A stretch of 64,000 nucleotides of DNA from Clostridia bacterium (GTDB lineage: Bacteria; Bacillota; Clostridia; TANB77; CAG-508), in contig JAFTJF010000010.1 in the NCBI GenBank assembly GCA_017456555.1, positions 22,787 to 86,786 of the forward strand, written 5' to 3'. The notes beneath the pieces are model-generated. The model did not search any database. It worked only from the letters and a program-made list of their open reading frames with translations, and was not told where the DNA came from. Shown piece after piece: positions 50,725-60,758 of this stretch. Position 1 is the first letter of the stretch; the number at the start of each line of letters is the position of its first letter. The position numbers and the translations under genes were made by a program.

Positions 50725-53700
50725 ATGGCAAAAAAATCTGAAGAAATAATTGAAAAGCCAGTTGCATCTAGAGGAAGACCTAGAAAAGACGCATCTACTA
50801 GCACAACAAAAAAAGCTAGTAAAAGTAAAACAAAAAAGAAAACAACAAAAAAAGCTAGTTCTTCTAAAAAATCTGTAAGCAAAAAAACAAAAAACTCAAC
50901 AACATCTAAAAAAATAGAAACAGTTGAGCTTGTTCAAGACGTTCAATTAGAAACAACAATCGAAAGCCCAATTACTTCTGCCCCAATTTTAGAAGAAATT
51001 GCTTTAGAAAAAAATGTTGTCGAAATTGAAAATGCTGAACCAGAAATAATTGTTCAAACTCAAGAAAATATTGAACCTGAAGAAGTTGAAATTAATACAG
51101 ATGCTGAAGATGAAGAAAAAAATGAAGAAGTTTTAGAAACACAAGAACAAATTGTTGAAGAAGTTGTTCCTGTTATTTCTGATGAACAAAATGTAGAATC
51201 AAAACCAAAATCAAAAAAACGTACAATCAGAAACATTTCTATTAAACACTCTTCTATTGCAACTACTAAACAAAATATTGAAGTTGAAAAAGAACCAGAA
51301 GTTCAAGAAGTTTTAGAAGAAGTTCCAGAAATATTAGAAACAATCGAAGAAAATACTACTTCAGAAAACAATGAATCAGAAAATAATGAAGTTGTAGAAG
51401 AAAAAGTTATAGAACTTCCAAGAAGAGAAAAAAGAACTTTAAAACTAAATTTAAGTTCTCATAAAAAACAAGAGTCTATTGAAACACCTTCTTACAAAAA
51501 AGACGAATCAATAAATCAAAATTCTTCATTCTTTAACGAACCATCTATATTTGCTAAATTTAATATAGATATAATAAATACAGAAAATGAAGAAACAATT
51601 GAAGAAATAAATGAATCAGTTGAAGAACCTTCTACTTCAGAAGAAGTTAATTCCGACATAACTGAAAATGAAACAGAAGACCTTATCGAAAGTGTCTTAG
51701 ATACAGATTCACAAGAAATTGAAGAACCTAATAATGAAGTATTAGAAAAAGTATCTGCTACCTCATTAAGTGATGAAGATTTAGAAAAAGCTATTTTAGA
51801 AGAAATTTCAGAAACAATTTCTGAAGAAACAATTGAAAGTGAAATTGAAAATTCAGAAATTTTAAATAGTGTTCGTTCAATATTAGGTGGAAAACTTGGC
51901 TCTCTAGAAGATTTACCAACAAATAATTCTGAAGACACTACAAACACTGAAAACGAAATAATTATTGAAAATAATATAGATTTTGAAACAGAAGTTGAAA
52001 ATGAAGAAACAACAAATGAAATTTTTGAAAATTCTCAGCAAGAAGTTGTTGAATTAAAAGAAGTCGCTGAAAATATTATTCCTGAAGAACCTGTTATTGA
52101 AAAATCTTCTGATAATACTCCTATCGGTAAATTCTTTGATAGTTCTATCCCTTCTATGACATCAACAGTTAACAATACATTTTCAAAAATTAAAAAATCA
52201 ATTTTTTCTAACATCTCTCCTATCTTCAAAAAATTCACTTTTGAAGAAGCTAGTTTAAGAACACATGAAGAAGATTTAGAAAATAATTATATTGAACCAG
52301 AAAATAATTTATCTGATATACAAAAAGCATTAGAAAACTTTACTCCAAACGCCCAAGCAACAGCTAATATTACAGAAATGAATGTTCAAGCAGAACCTGT
52401 TTTAACAATCCCTGTTGTAGAAACAGATACATTAATACAAACAGAAGCTCTTGAAAATACTTTTGATATACCAGAATTAAACATAATAACTCCAGCATCA
52501 GAATCATCTTATGAAGAAGCTGAAGATATTGAAACAGAACTTGAAGAAAAAGTTCAAGAAAATATAGAAAATACAACTGAGGAAGTTAATGAAAATCTAG
52601 AACTTCCTGAAGAAGAATAGAATGATGATGAATTTTCAATCGAGTCATATTTTGGATTAGATAATGTTTCTCTTGATGATGAAGAAGATGTTTCTTCTGA
52701 AGAATTAGAAGAAGAACTAGAAAACGAAGAAGAAATTATTGAAGAAGAGCAAGAAACAGAACTTGTTGAAGAAGCTCAAGAACCAGAAATTATTGAAGAC
52801 ATTCAAAATGTCGAACAAGAAGCAGAAACAGAAGTTGTTAATCAAGCTGAAGCAGAAACAAATGAACTTGAGAAAACTCTAAAAGAAAAAGAATTAGAGA
52901 TTTCTAATTTATCAAAATTATTAGAATCATTTACAGAAACAATCTCTACTCTTACAAATAGAATTGCAGATTTAGAGAATAAACAATTAGCAGAAAAAGA
53001 AACTGTTACGGAAAATAATGAAACTGTTTCTGAAAATTCTACTAGCGAAGTTTTAGAAGAAAATACAGAAATTTCTGAAGAATCAGAAGAAATAAATCTT
53101 GATGATATAGATATTGAAGACTTAGACTTAAATGACTTAGATTTAAATGAACTAGATTTTTCTGAAGAGTTAGAAAACGAAGAACCTTCTCTTCTATCTC
53201 AAGAAGAAATTTCAGAAGAAGAAAATAAATCTGTTGAAAGTATTTTATCTGAAGTATTTTTATCAAAAGACTTTGAATTAGATTCAAATTTAAAAGATGA
53301 ATTATTATCAGAAGTACTTTCTTATGAAGGAAATTTATCTGATGATGAAACAAACCTTGATGATGCTTTACTTGAAAAAGCTTTATTAGATGAACTATCT
53401 GATGAAGATTTAACAAATATTGAAAATGAAACTTCTCAACCTCAAGATTCTTTATCAGATTTTTCAAAAATAATAGATTCATTAACAAAAGCAATAACAG
53501 AATTAGAACAAGCTCCAGATATTAAACAAGAAGTTGAAAAGAAAAATGTTGTTACACCTCTTGCCCCACTTCCTGCTGAATTAATTAGTGATTCAGTATC
53601 TGAAGAAAAAGCAATAAACATTCTTATCAATAAAGATGACATTTTCTCAATTTCAATATTAAATGAAACTTATGAAATTGTTGCAGATTTTGATGGTATA

Positions 53701-54417
53701 TCTGTTCTTTCAGAAAACCTTCATATATCTACTCCAAAAAACAACTTCTTTGTAAGAGTTGGAAATAAATATATTGAAATACATAACAAAAAAGATAACT
53801 TTATATTAAATACAAACTTCGAAGATATAGAATTTGCAAATGCTATCAATAATATAGCTTTCGCTAAAAAGAATAACAAAATAGAATTAAATATTAAAGA
53901 AGCATTTAAATTATCTTCTGTAAATAACAAAATTGAATTATCAATGCTTAACAAAGCAATAGCTGATTTATCATCAACACAAACACCAGAAAGTAAAGAT
54001 GAATCTTCAATTTGTGATAATAAAACTCTTCTAATCTCAGAAGAAACTCAAAAAGTATATTTACCATATACAATTGAAGATGTTATGAAAAAATTAAAAT
54101 CAAGTGAAGAATATCAAACTGTTCAAGAAGTTGTTGATAAAGAATATACATTACCGCTTTCTACATTCAAAATGCCTATAATCTCTCGTTTTAAAGAAGC
54201 TTATAGATTTATGAGAACAAAAGAAAATAGTTCTGTATATGCTGCAGTAGACTTAGCTTTAGAGTTAATGTTTAATTCTAATTTAAATCCAGCTGTAATC
54301 AGAGCAGCAAAAGACTTGAAAGAATTAAATATATATCTAGATTGTTTATATGAAAATGAAGTAGAAAAATTCGATTGCTTCAAAATAGTATATAAAGTAT
54401 TACCAAAAATAAAATAA
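50725..54417 (+). pseudogene. 1230-codon AT-hook/acidic protein frame interrupted by one TAG
   Basis: A single frame runs from the ATG at 50725 (GGAGGT upstream) to TAA at 54415-54417, broken only by TAG at 52618-52620. No ATG, GTG or TTG start with a ribosome site follows the TAG in frame for over 1 kb, so the 3' part is not an independent gene. Residues 10-80 hold SRGRPRKDAS, an AT-hook core, and Lys/Ser/Thr repeats like histone tails. Residues 90-950 are Glu/Asp/Asn-rich and probably disordered, with one coiled coil. The last 270 residues look folded: NILINKDDIFSISILNETYE, then a helical end (DVMKKLKSSEEYQ, MRTKENSSVYAAVDLALELM). Function unknown. A recent nonsense change, an assembly error or readthrough is possible. 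Confidence 0.65.
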
Positions 54418-54420
54418 TTT

Positions 54421-54455
54421 GAAAAACTCTCTATTTAAGATAGAGAGTTTTTTAT
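54421..54455 (+). terminator. Intrinsic terminator of the AT-hook gene
   Basis: AAAACTCTCTAT and ATAGAGAGTTTT form a 12-base stem around TTAAG, followed by a T run. It lies right after the TAA at 54417, which supports the long reading of the gene. Confidence 0.85.
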
Positions 54456-54550
54456 TATAATACATAACATTCTAAATAAACTTATACATTTAAATATAAA
54501 ATTGTATTCAAAATCTCTAATTTTACACTAACATTATATATGTATAGACA

Positions 54551-54583
54551 TAAAAAGAAGATACTAAATCACTAGTATCTTCT
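54551..54583 (-). terminator. Intrinsic terminator of clpB
   Basis: AGAAGATACTA and TAGTATCTTCT form a perfect 11-base stem with a six-base loop, followed on the minus strand by TTTTA. Confidence 0.85.
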
Positions 54584-54605
54584 TCTCGTTTATTACACTA
54601 TAGTT

Positions 54606-57311
54606 TTAACTATTTGTATTATTTTCTTGAGTTTCTTTTTTTGGTGTTTCTGCTTGAACTTGATTATTTTGAGTTTGTACTGTTTGAGGCTGTCCTTCTG
54701 GTCTTTCTATTTTAGGTCTTATATTTAAACCTTGTATTCTCTTATCATAATATACTTCTACTTTATCTCCCTCATTTACCTCATTACCTATTAATTTTCT
54801 AGCAAGTAAAGTTTCAACTTGAGATTGTACAATTCTTTTTAAAGGTCTTGCACCAAATTCCATGTCATAACCTTCTTCAACTAACCATTTTATAGAAGTT
54901 TTTGTAAAAGATAGTTCTACTCCTCTTTCTTTTATTCTGTTTATAACACCTTGTAGAATTAATTCAACAATTCCATAAACGACATCTTTTTCTAAGGCTC
55001 TAAAACATATAATTTCATCTAATCTATTTAAAAATTCTGGTCTAAAATGTTGTTTTAATATTTTATCAACATTTTCTCTAGCTTCTTCTGTTATTTCTCC
55101 GTTTTGAGCAATACTATCTAAAATATAGTGAGAACCCAAGTTAGAAGTTAATATAATAACAGTGTTTTTGAAATCAATTAATCTTCCTTGAGAGTCTGTT
55201 ACTCTACCATCATCTAAGATTTGTAAGAATATATTAAATACATCTGGATGAGCTTTTTCAACCTCATCAAACAATACAACTGAATATGGTTTTCTTCTAA
55301 CAGCTTCTGTTAATTGTCCTCCCTCTTCATATCCAACATATCCTGGAGGTGCACCTATTAATCTAGTTACACTAAATTTTTCCATATATTCAGACATATC
55401 TATTCTTATCATATTTTTTTCATCATCAAAAAGTGTTGCTGCTAAAGTTTTTCCAAGCTCTGTTTTACCAACACCAGTAGGTCCTAAAAATAAGAATGAA
55501 CCTATTGGTCTATTTGGATTTGCAATTCCAGCCCTAGCTCTTATTATAGCTTCACTTACTTTTTTAACCGCTTCATCTTGGCCAACAACACGTTTGTGTA
55601 ATATTTCTTCTAAATGAAGTAATTTTTCTCTTTCACCTTCTGCAAGTTTAGAAACAGGAATTCCAGTCCATTTTGAAACTACTGCTGAAATTTCATCTTC
55701 AGTTACTTTATTTCTAAGTAAACTCTTTCCACCTTGAGTTTTTTCAATTTCTTTTTCTTCTTGCTCTAATAGTTTTTTCAAGTTTGGTAAAGTAGAATAT
55801 TTTAATTCTGCTGCTTTATTTAAATCATAATTTCTTTCAGCTTTTTCTATTTGAGCATTTACTTCATCTATTTTTCCTTTTAATTTTTGAATTTTTTCAA
55901 TGTTCTTTTTCTCATCTTCCCATCTTAATTTCATATCTTGAAATTCTTGTCTTAATCTTGATAATTCATTTCTAATATTTTGAAGTCTTTTTTGAGTTTT
56001 TGGAGTTTCATCTCCTTCTCTTTCTAAAGATTTTTCTTCAATTTCATATTGCATTATTTTTCTAGAAATAACATCAAGTTCTGTTGGCATTGACTCTACT
56101 TCACTTCTTATCATAGCACAAGCTTCATCTATTAAATCTATTGCTTTATCTGGTAAGAATCTATCTGTGATATATCTATTAGATAATGTTGCAGCTGCAA
56201 TTAAAGCTTGATCTTGGATTTTAACACCATGGAATATTTCAAACTTTTCTTTTATACCTCTTAAAATTGTTATACAATCTGGTACAGTTGGTTCTGGAAC
56301 AAGAACTTGTTGGAAACGTCTTGTTAATGCTGGATCTTGTTCTATATATTCTCTATATTCATCTAATGTTGTTGCACCAACACAATGTAGTTCACCTCTT
56401 GCCAAACGTGGTTTTAAAAGGTTACTTGCATCCATTGATCCACCTGATTTTCCTGCACCAACTAAATTATGAATCTCATCTATAAATAAAATTATATTTC
56501 CTTCACTTTTATCTATTTCTTTTAATATTGTTGTTAATCTTTCTTCAAATTCACCTTGATATTTTGCACCAGCAATTAATAATCCTAAGTCTAATTCAAA
56601 AATTGTTTTTCCTTTTAAACTTGTAGGAACATCTCCTCTAACAATTCTTTGCGCTAGACCTTCAACAATAGCTGTTTTACCAACACCAGGCTCACCTATT
56701 AAAACTGGATTATTTTTAGTTTTACGAGATAATATTCTAATTACATTTCTAATTTCTTCATCTCTACCAATAACAGGATTTAATTTATTTTGTTTAGCTA
56801 AATCTGTAACATTTTTTCCAAATTTTGATAAAACATCATAAGTATCTTCAGGTGTTTCAGAATTAACAGAAACATTACCTCTAATATCTTTTAATGCAAC
56901 TAAAAATTTGTGTTTATCTATTTTATATACTTTAAATATTTTTCTTAAAGGTTCTGTTGCACATTCCAAAATACCAAGCATCAAATGTTCTACTGAAATA
57001 AATTCATCTTTCATTTGCTTTGCTTGTTTCTCAGCTTCATCTAAAGCTTTTTCTACTTCTAATGCAAAACGAAGTGATACATTTCCATTTACTTTTGACA
57101 TTTTATTAATTTCTTCTTGAAGCATTGTTTCCAAAGAATCAATATTTATGTCCATCTTTTTTAGTAACATTGTAATAACTCCGCCTTTATCTTCTAGAAA
57201 AGCCATTACCATATGACAATCTTTTATTTCTGGATTGTTATTTTTAGTAGCAATATTACTAGCAATTGTTATTGCTTCCTTAGATTTTTCTGTAAAATTT
57301 GCAACATCCAT
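54606..57311 (-). CDS. clpB: ATP-dependent disaggregase ClpB
   Basis: A 901-residue Hsp100 protein. It has an N-terminal Clp repeat domain (1-145), a first AAA+ with GEPGVGKT near 207, a long coiled-coil middle domain at about 410-520 (which distinguishes ClpB from ClpC/ClpA), and a second AAA+ with GPTGVGKT near 610 and the GYVG pore loop. A C-terminal Gln/Thr-rich tail of about 40 residues is extra. ClpB rescues aggregated proteins with DnaK. It starts 24 bases after the DUF6056-like gene, so it is probably co-transcribed with that pair. No CIRCE repeat is visible upstream. Confidence 0.95.
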   Translation of the reverse strand: MDVANFTEKSKEAITIASNIATKNNNPEIKDCHMVMAFLEDKGGVITMLLKKMDINIDSLETMLQEEINKMSKVNGNVSLRFALEVEKALDEAEKQAKQMKDEFISVEHLMLGILECATEPLRKIFKVYKIDKHKFLVALKDIRGNVSVNSETPEDTYDVLSKFGKNVTDLAKQNKLNPVIGRDEEIRNVIRILSRKTKNNPVLIGEPGVGKTAIVEGLAQRIVRGDVPTSLKGKTIFELDLGLLIAGAKYQGEFEERLTTILKEIDKSEGNIILFIDEIHNLVGAGKSGGSMDASNLLKPRLARGELHCVGATTLDEYREYIEQDPALTRRFQQVLVPEPTVPDCITILRGIKEKFEIFHGVKIQDQALIAAATLSNRYITDRFLPDKAIDLIDEACAMIRSEVESMPTELDVISRKIMQYEIEEKSLEREGDETPKTQKRLQNIRNELSRLRQEFQDMKLRWEDEKKNIEKIQKLKGKIDEVNAQIEKAERNYDLNKAAELKYSTLPNLKKLLEQEEKEIEKTQGGKSLLRNKVTEDEISAVVSKWTGIPVSKLAEGEREKLLHLEEILHKRVVGQDEAVKKVSEAIIRARAGIANPNRPIGSFLFLGPTGVGKTELGKTLAATLFDDEKNMIRIDMSEYMEKFSVTRLIGAPPGYVGYEEGGQLTEAVRRKPYSVVLFDEVEKAHPDVFNIFLQILDDGRVTDSQGRLIDFKNTVIILTSNLGSHYILDSIAQNGEITEEARENVDKILKQHFRPEFLNRLDEIICFRALEKDVVYGIVELILQGVINRIKERGVELSFTKTSIKWLVEEGYDMEFGARPLKRIVQSQVETLLARKLIGNEVNEGDKVEVYYDKRIQGLNIRPKIERPEGQPQTVQTQNNQVQAETPKKETQENNTNS

Positions 57312-57334
57312 ATTTTTTTACCATCCTTTGTATA

Positions 57335-58705
57335 TTATTTTTGAGTTAGCAAAATTGCAAGCAAGCAATTTGCATATTGTAAAACTCCAGTTGCTTTTAT
57401 AAAAAACTCCATTCTTTTTTGAATCTTTTTATCATTTTTATCATTCTTTTTAATCATTTCTTGCCATACTAAAAGTGTTACAATTATCATAGAAAAATCA
57501 AAGAATAACATTGTTCTTTCACCAGATAAAAATACTGTTGGTGAAAATCCAATTATTAATCTTGAGGCAAGTCCAATTAAAAATACTAATAACCCAATAT
57601 TGTTTTTTAAATTTTTAAATATTAATAATAATGACATTATTACACATATAAAGTTTGTTGCTGCAAACATAAATGGTAATGTATATAATAAATTATTTGA
57701 ATTTGCAGCTGTTAGCATAACTTGTTCTTCTGTTAGTAAACCTCTAAATGCTCCAAAATATGGGAATACTAAATTTGTTGAATACAAACTAAAACATGTA
57801 ACAAACATTGAAAATATTGGAATTATCGCAACTATTCTATATAGTTTTTCTTTATAATTCATAAAAATATATACAGCAATTGTTATACACATCATTAAGA
57901 AAACTATGTTAGCTTTTTCCACAATTAATCCCATTGTAGATGTAAATCCTAATCCAATTTTATCTAAAAAAGTTAGCATTTCAAAATCTTTAAAATATTC
58001 AACAATTTCACTCTCTGTTCTAACAGCATTTCCTGGACAAGTTAATATAAATATTAAGCTTGCTATTATTAATATTGTTTGAACTATCATAAATGGGTGA
58101 ATTTTTTTATTTTTCATTATCATTAAAATAGTAAATACTAAATATGTACCAAATAAAATTGCACAAGTTTGTTCCGCATTACCTGCAAAAATTAAAGCAA
58201 GCACATATAATGGGTATTGCCAAAATTTAATTTTTTCTCCATCCCAAATTTTTTTTATTGGAATAAGTGCAAATAAACAAGTTGCTAAAGGCCACATATA
58301 ATTTACTGTAGTAGCAGCCCATCCAGCACCATTCATTACAGTAATTGGAAAAACTAAAATCATGAAAACAAGCATAAGATTGCTTTCATTCTTATTTTCT
58401 TTTATAAATAATTTTGATATTGAATATCCAGCAAGTGTTACCATTAAGCTTTGAATTAATATCCATAAATATTTTGATATTTTTAATACTCCACAAAGTA
58501 CATATTCAATTAAGAATCTTGAAGTCCAAGTAAAATATCTTGGTGCTACATAGGACCAAATTGAAGTACCATGTATATTTTCTAAAAATACTGCATCATC
58601 ATATTTATTTGGTGTAACAAATATCATTAAAATTAATTCTAATATAAATAATGCAAGTAAGGCTCCTCTTCCATTATCAAGGAATTTTTTTAATTTTTCT
58701 CTCAT
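57335..58705 (-). CDS. Multi-span membrane protein, DUF6056-like (second copy)
   Basis: 456 residues from the ATG at 58705 (AGAGG upstream), with about 11-13 membrane helices. FTWTSRFLIEYVL, GNAEQTCAILF, CPGNAVRTESEIVEYFKDF and GFSPTVFLSGERTM align with the 16043-17389 protein in the same order. The invariant PGN and AEQT positions in loops suggest an active site facing the outside. It is preceded by a small membrane protein gene, as in the other copy, and followed by clpB. An envelope glycan role is suggested by family resemblance only. Confidence 0.6.
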   Translation of the reverse strand: MREKLKKFLDNGRGALLALFILELILMIFVTPNKYDDAVFLENIHGTSIWSYVAPRYFTWTSRFLIEYVLCGVLKISKYLWILIQSLMVTLAGYSISKLFIKENKNESNLMLVFMILVFPITVMNGAGWAATTVNYMWPLATCLFALIPIKKIWDGEKIKFWQYPLYVLALIFAGNAEQTCAILFGTYLVFTILMIMKNKKIHPFMIVQTILIIASLIFILTCPGNAVRTESEIVEYFKDFEMLTFLDKIGLGFTSTMGLIVEKANIVFLMMCITIAVYIFMNYKEKLYRIVAIIPIFSMFVTCFSLYSTNLVFPYFGAFRGLLTEEQVMLTAANSNNLLYTLPFMFAATNFICVIMSLLLIFKNLKNNIGLLVFLIGLASRLIIGFSPTVFLSGERTMLFFDFSMIIVTLLVWQEMIKKNDKNDKKIQKRMEFFIKATGVLQYANCLLAILLTQK

Positions 58706-58724
58706 AATTTTCATCCTCTATTTC

Positions 58725-59201
58725 TTATATCTCTACATTTATTAAAGTATTTGCTAATATATCCTCTTCTCCATTTTGATATAATACACAAATATCATAT
58801 TTACCTTTTGGAAGTCCTATTAATAAACATTGAGCATGAATTCCAGCCATTTTGATATCTTCATCAGTTAAATTTATATTTTCTTCCATCTGTGTTCTCA
58901 TCAAATACATTTTTCCTGTTTCTTGATGTTTTAAAACATAATTTGAATTTACAGATGTAATTATATCTCCTTCTTTATAAGCCCAACCTGCAATTTCTAT
59001 TTTTTTACCTTTATATTCTAATTTATCAATATGCATATTAATGCCTTCATCATTAACTGAAGTATTTGGTCCTAATGTATATGATTTAAAAATTAAAAGT
59101 GAACTCATTGTAAGTCCTAAATATACTACAACCAAAACCATTAATATTATTAATATTTTTATATATAGTTTTTCAGTAATTTCTATATTTAAAAATTCCA
59201 T
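58725..59201 (-). CDS. Small single-pass membrane protein paired with the DUF6056-like gene
   Basis: A 158-residue protein with a membrane helix at 12-36 and an outer domain of about 120 residues likely to be beta-rich: KKIEIAGWAYKEGDIITSVN and CLLIGLPKGKYDICVLYQNG. The ribosome site is AAGGGGAAT. It is positioned like 17393-17854 in the other pair. No family recognised. Confidence 0.6.
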   Translation of the reverse strand: MEFLNIEITEKLYIKILIILMVLVVVYLGLTMSSLLIFKSYTLGPNTSVNDEGINMHIDKLEYKGKKIEIAGWAYKEGDIITSVNSNYVLKHQETGKMYLMRTQMEENINLTDEDIKMAGIHAQCLLIGLPKGKYDICVLYQNGEEDILANTLINVEI

Positions 59202-59247
59202 TTTTTATTCCCCTTATTTTATTTCATTCCTATTATATAACATAGTA

Positions 59248-59276
59248 ATTCTAACATATAAGCTATTTTATTTCAA
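59248..59276 (-). promoter_or_regulatory. Probable sigma-A promoter of the 59201-clpB operon
   Basis: Read leftwards: TTGAAA (59276-59271), a 17-base spacer, TAGAAT (59253-59248), 46 bases before the start codon. Confidence 0.55.
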
Positions 59277-59303
59277 TATAAAAACCACTCTAAAAATTAT
59301 TAT

Positions 59304-60092
59304 TTATCTTTCAAATTCTGTTATGCTTGAAAATTCATATCCCATGTTTTTAGCTTCTTTTATAACTTGATCTAAAATATTACAATTATCTTCAGAAGTA
59401 GAGTGAAGCAAAAGCACACACCCATTATGTAAGTTATCTAAAATTTTCTTTTTTCCGTATTCTTCTCTACCTTGTTTCTCTTTATCCCAATCATCATATG
59501 CTGAAGACCACATAACAGTTGTATATCCTAAATCTTTAACTATTTTGGTAGTTCTTTCACTAAATTCTCCTTTTGGTGGTCTAAAAAATGTCATTTCATA
59601 TCCAAATTTTTCAAAAACTGCCTTATGCAAATTCATAACCTCTTCTTTTATTTCATCATCACTAATATTAGGTAAACATTTATGATTTACTGTATGATTT
59701 CCAACAATGTGTCCGTCTTCTATCATTCTTTTTACTAAGTCACTAGCTGTATTTAAGTAATGTCCTGTTATAAAAAAAGTTGCATTAACTTCATTTTCCT
59801 CTAAAACATCTAAAATCTTTTCTGTATATCCAGCCTCATATCCACAATCAAAAGTTAAATATATTTTATTACTATCTTTATTTCCCATCGAAATTCCTTC
59901 AAATTCTCTTACAACTTTTTCAGACTTTGTATCTAATGTCGCTTGTTCGTGATTTTCCCCTCTTCTAAATCCCCATGCTAACATTTCATTACTTAAAGTT
60001 GTTGCTTGTGAATATAAAGAAAACTGTAAAATACATACCATCAAAATCCCAAGAGCTGCACTCGTTCTAACAATCCTATCTTTCATAATCAT
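59304..60092 (-). CDS. pdaA: Polysaccharide deacetylase, PdaA type (spore cortex)
   Basis: A 262-residue protein with a signal/anchor helix (about 9-28), then the NodB domain: LTFDCGYEAGYTEKILDVL near 80, ATFFITGHYL, GNHTVNH near 131 (metal His), FRPPKGEFSERT near 168, and a C-terminal LLLHSTSEDN. The CGYE variant after FD and the overall text match PdaA, which makes muramic-delta-lactam in the spore cortex. Together with SASP and YqfCD it supports sporulation. AAGGAG lies eight bases before the ATG. Confidence 0.88.
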   Translation of the reverse strand: MIMKDRIVRTSAALGILMVCILQFSLYSQATTLSNEMLAWGFRRGENHEQATLDTKSEKVVREFEGISMGNKDSNKIYLTFDCGYEAGYTEKILDVLEENEVNATFFITGHYLNTASDLVKRMIEDGHIVGNHTVNHKCLPNISDDEIKEEVMNLHKAVFEKFGYEMTFFRPPKGEFSERTTKIVKDLGYTTVMWSSAYDDWDKEKQGREEYGKKKILDNLHNGCVLLLHSTSEDNCNILDQVIKEAKNMGYEFSSITEFER

Positions 60093-60171
60093 AAATTACA
60101 CTCCTTGACTTTATATTTTCATATTCTATTTTATTTTTCATACAAAAAATTATGCTTATATAAAATAATAA

Positions 60172-60217
60172 AAAAAGAGAAGTTTCTAATCTAGAAATCT
60201 TCTCTTTTTCTTCTTAC
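60172..60217 (-). terminator. Intrinsic terminator of the alpha-CTD gene
   Basis: AAAAAGAGAAG and CTTCTCTTTTT arms with a further TTTCT/AGAAA pairing inside, followed on the minus strand by TTTATTA. Confidence 0.8.
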
Positions 60218-60232
60218 ACGTTCTTCAGGTAA

Positions 60233-60538
60233 TTAACTCTCTTCTACTTTTTTGTAGCCATGTAAGCCATTATATGCTTCCCCTCTGTGATATGCTGCCC
60301 AGTATCTATCCAGTCCTGCTCTCAGATTTGGGTGAATTTCTTTTGGCTCTGGTCTTACCAGTGGCTCAAGTCCCATAGGTACTCTAACCATTTTGTTGAT
60401 AATTTCAATTGCCCCATGTCCGATATTTCGGATTTTTAACATTTCATCATAGGACATTGCAGCAAGAGCTTCATCTGTTTTGATACCTGCTCTAAAAAGG
60501 CATCTGCTTACATTTTTTGGGAGTTCTTCAATGTACAT
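60233..60538 (-). CDS. Stand-alone RNA polymerase alpha-CTD-like protein
   Basis: A 101-residue protein. Residues 1-55 (ELPKNVSRCLFRAGIKTDEA, MLKIRNIGHGAIEIINKM) match the helix-hairpin-helix of the RNA polymerase alpha C-terminal domain, including the (R/K)N-(I/L)-G turn that contacts DNA and activators. The rest (RAGLDRYWAAYHRGEAYNGL) is not part of that domain. No alpha-NTD is present. It could act as a small DNA-binding adaptor. The gene has clearly higher GC than its surroundings, a strong GGAGGT site, a consensus promoter and its own terminator, so it may have been acquired. Confidence 0.75.
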   Translation of the reverse strand: MYIEELPKNVSRCLFRAGIKTDEALAAMSYDEMLKIRNIGHGAIEIINKMVRVPMGLEPLVRPEPKEIHPNLRAGLDRYWAAYHRGEAYNGLHGYKKVEES

Positions 60539-60607
60539 AGGGTCTACCTCCGTGGTATGTGCAGTATGGCTTAGCGCTCATACGTAATTCGATATTGTAT
60601 CTTAATT

Positions 60608-60636
60608 ATTATAGCACAGCTTTGTTTTTATGTCAA
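60608..60636 (-). promoter_or_regulatory. Perfect-consensus sigma-A promoter of the alpha-CTD gene
   Basis: Read leftwards: TTGACA (60636-60631), a 17-base spacer, TATAAT (60613-60608). It gives an untranslated leader of about 60 bases with a GC-richer stretch (GAGCGCTAAGCC). Confidence 0.8.
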
Positions 60637-60655
60637 CTTTGATAAAGTTAGTAAA

Positions 60656-60684
60656 AATAAAAAAAGATTTCAATCGAAATCTTC
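60656..60684 (-). terminator. Intrinsic terminator of the ribokinase gene
   Basis: On the minus strand AAGATTTC and GAAATCTT form an eight-base stem with a four-base loop, followed by a long T-rich run. Confidence 0.8.
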
Positions 60685-60758
60685 CTCTATACTTATCTAC
60701 TCCACCTTGAGTAATATTTTTTTCTTAATATAAATAATATTATTATCTATTTTTTTAT

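Noticed and set aside
52618-52620. Genome-wide reassignment of TAG as a sense codon
   Set aside because: Several intact genes here end in TAG at sensible places followed by a ribosome site or terminator (for example 42029 and 43875), so TAG is a normal stop.
52621-54417. A second independent gene after the TAG
   Set aside because: No start codon with a ribosome site exists in frame; the first in-frame ATG is at 53944, inside what looks like a continuous domain.
54606-57311. Assignment as ClpC instead of ClpB
   Set aside because: The long coiled-coil middle domain between the two AAA+ modules and the lack of a UVR motif indicate ClpB.
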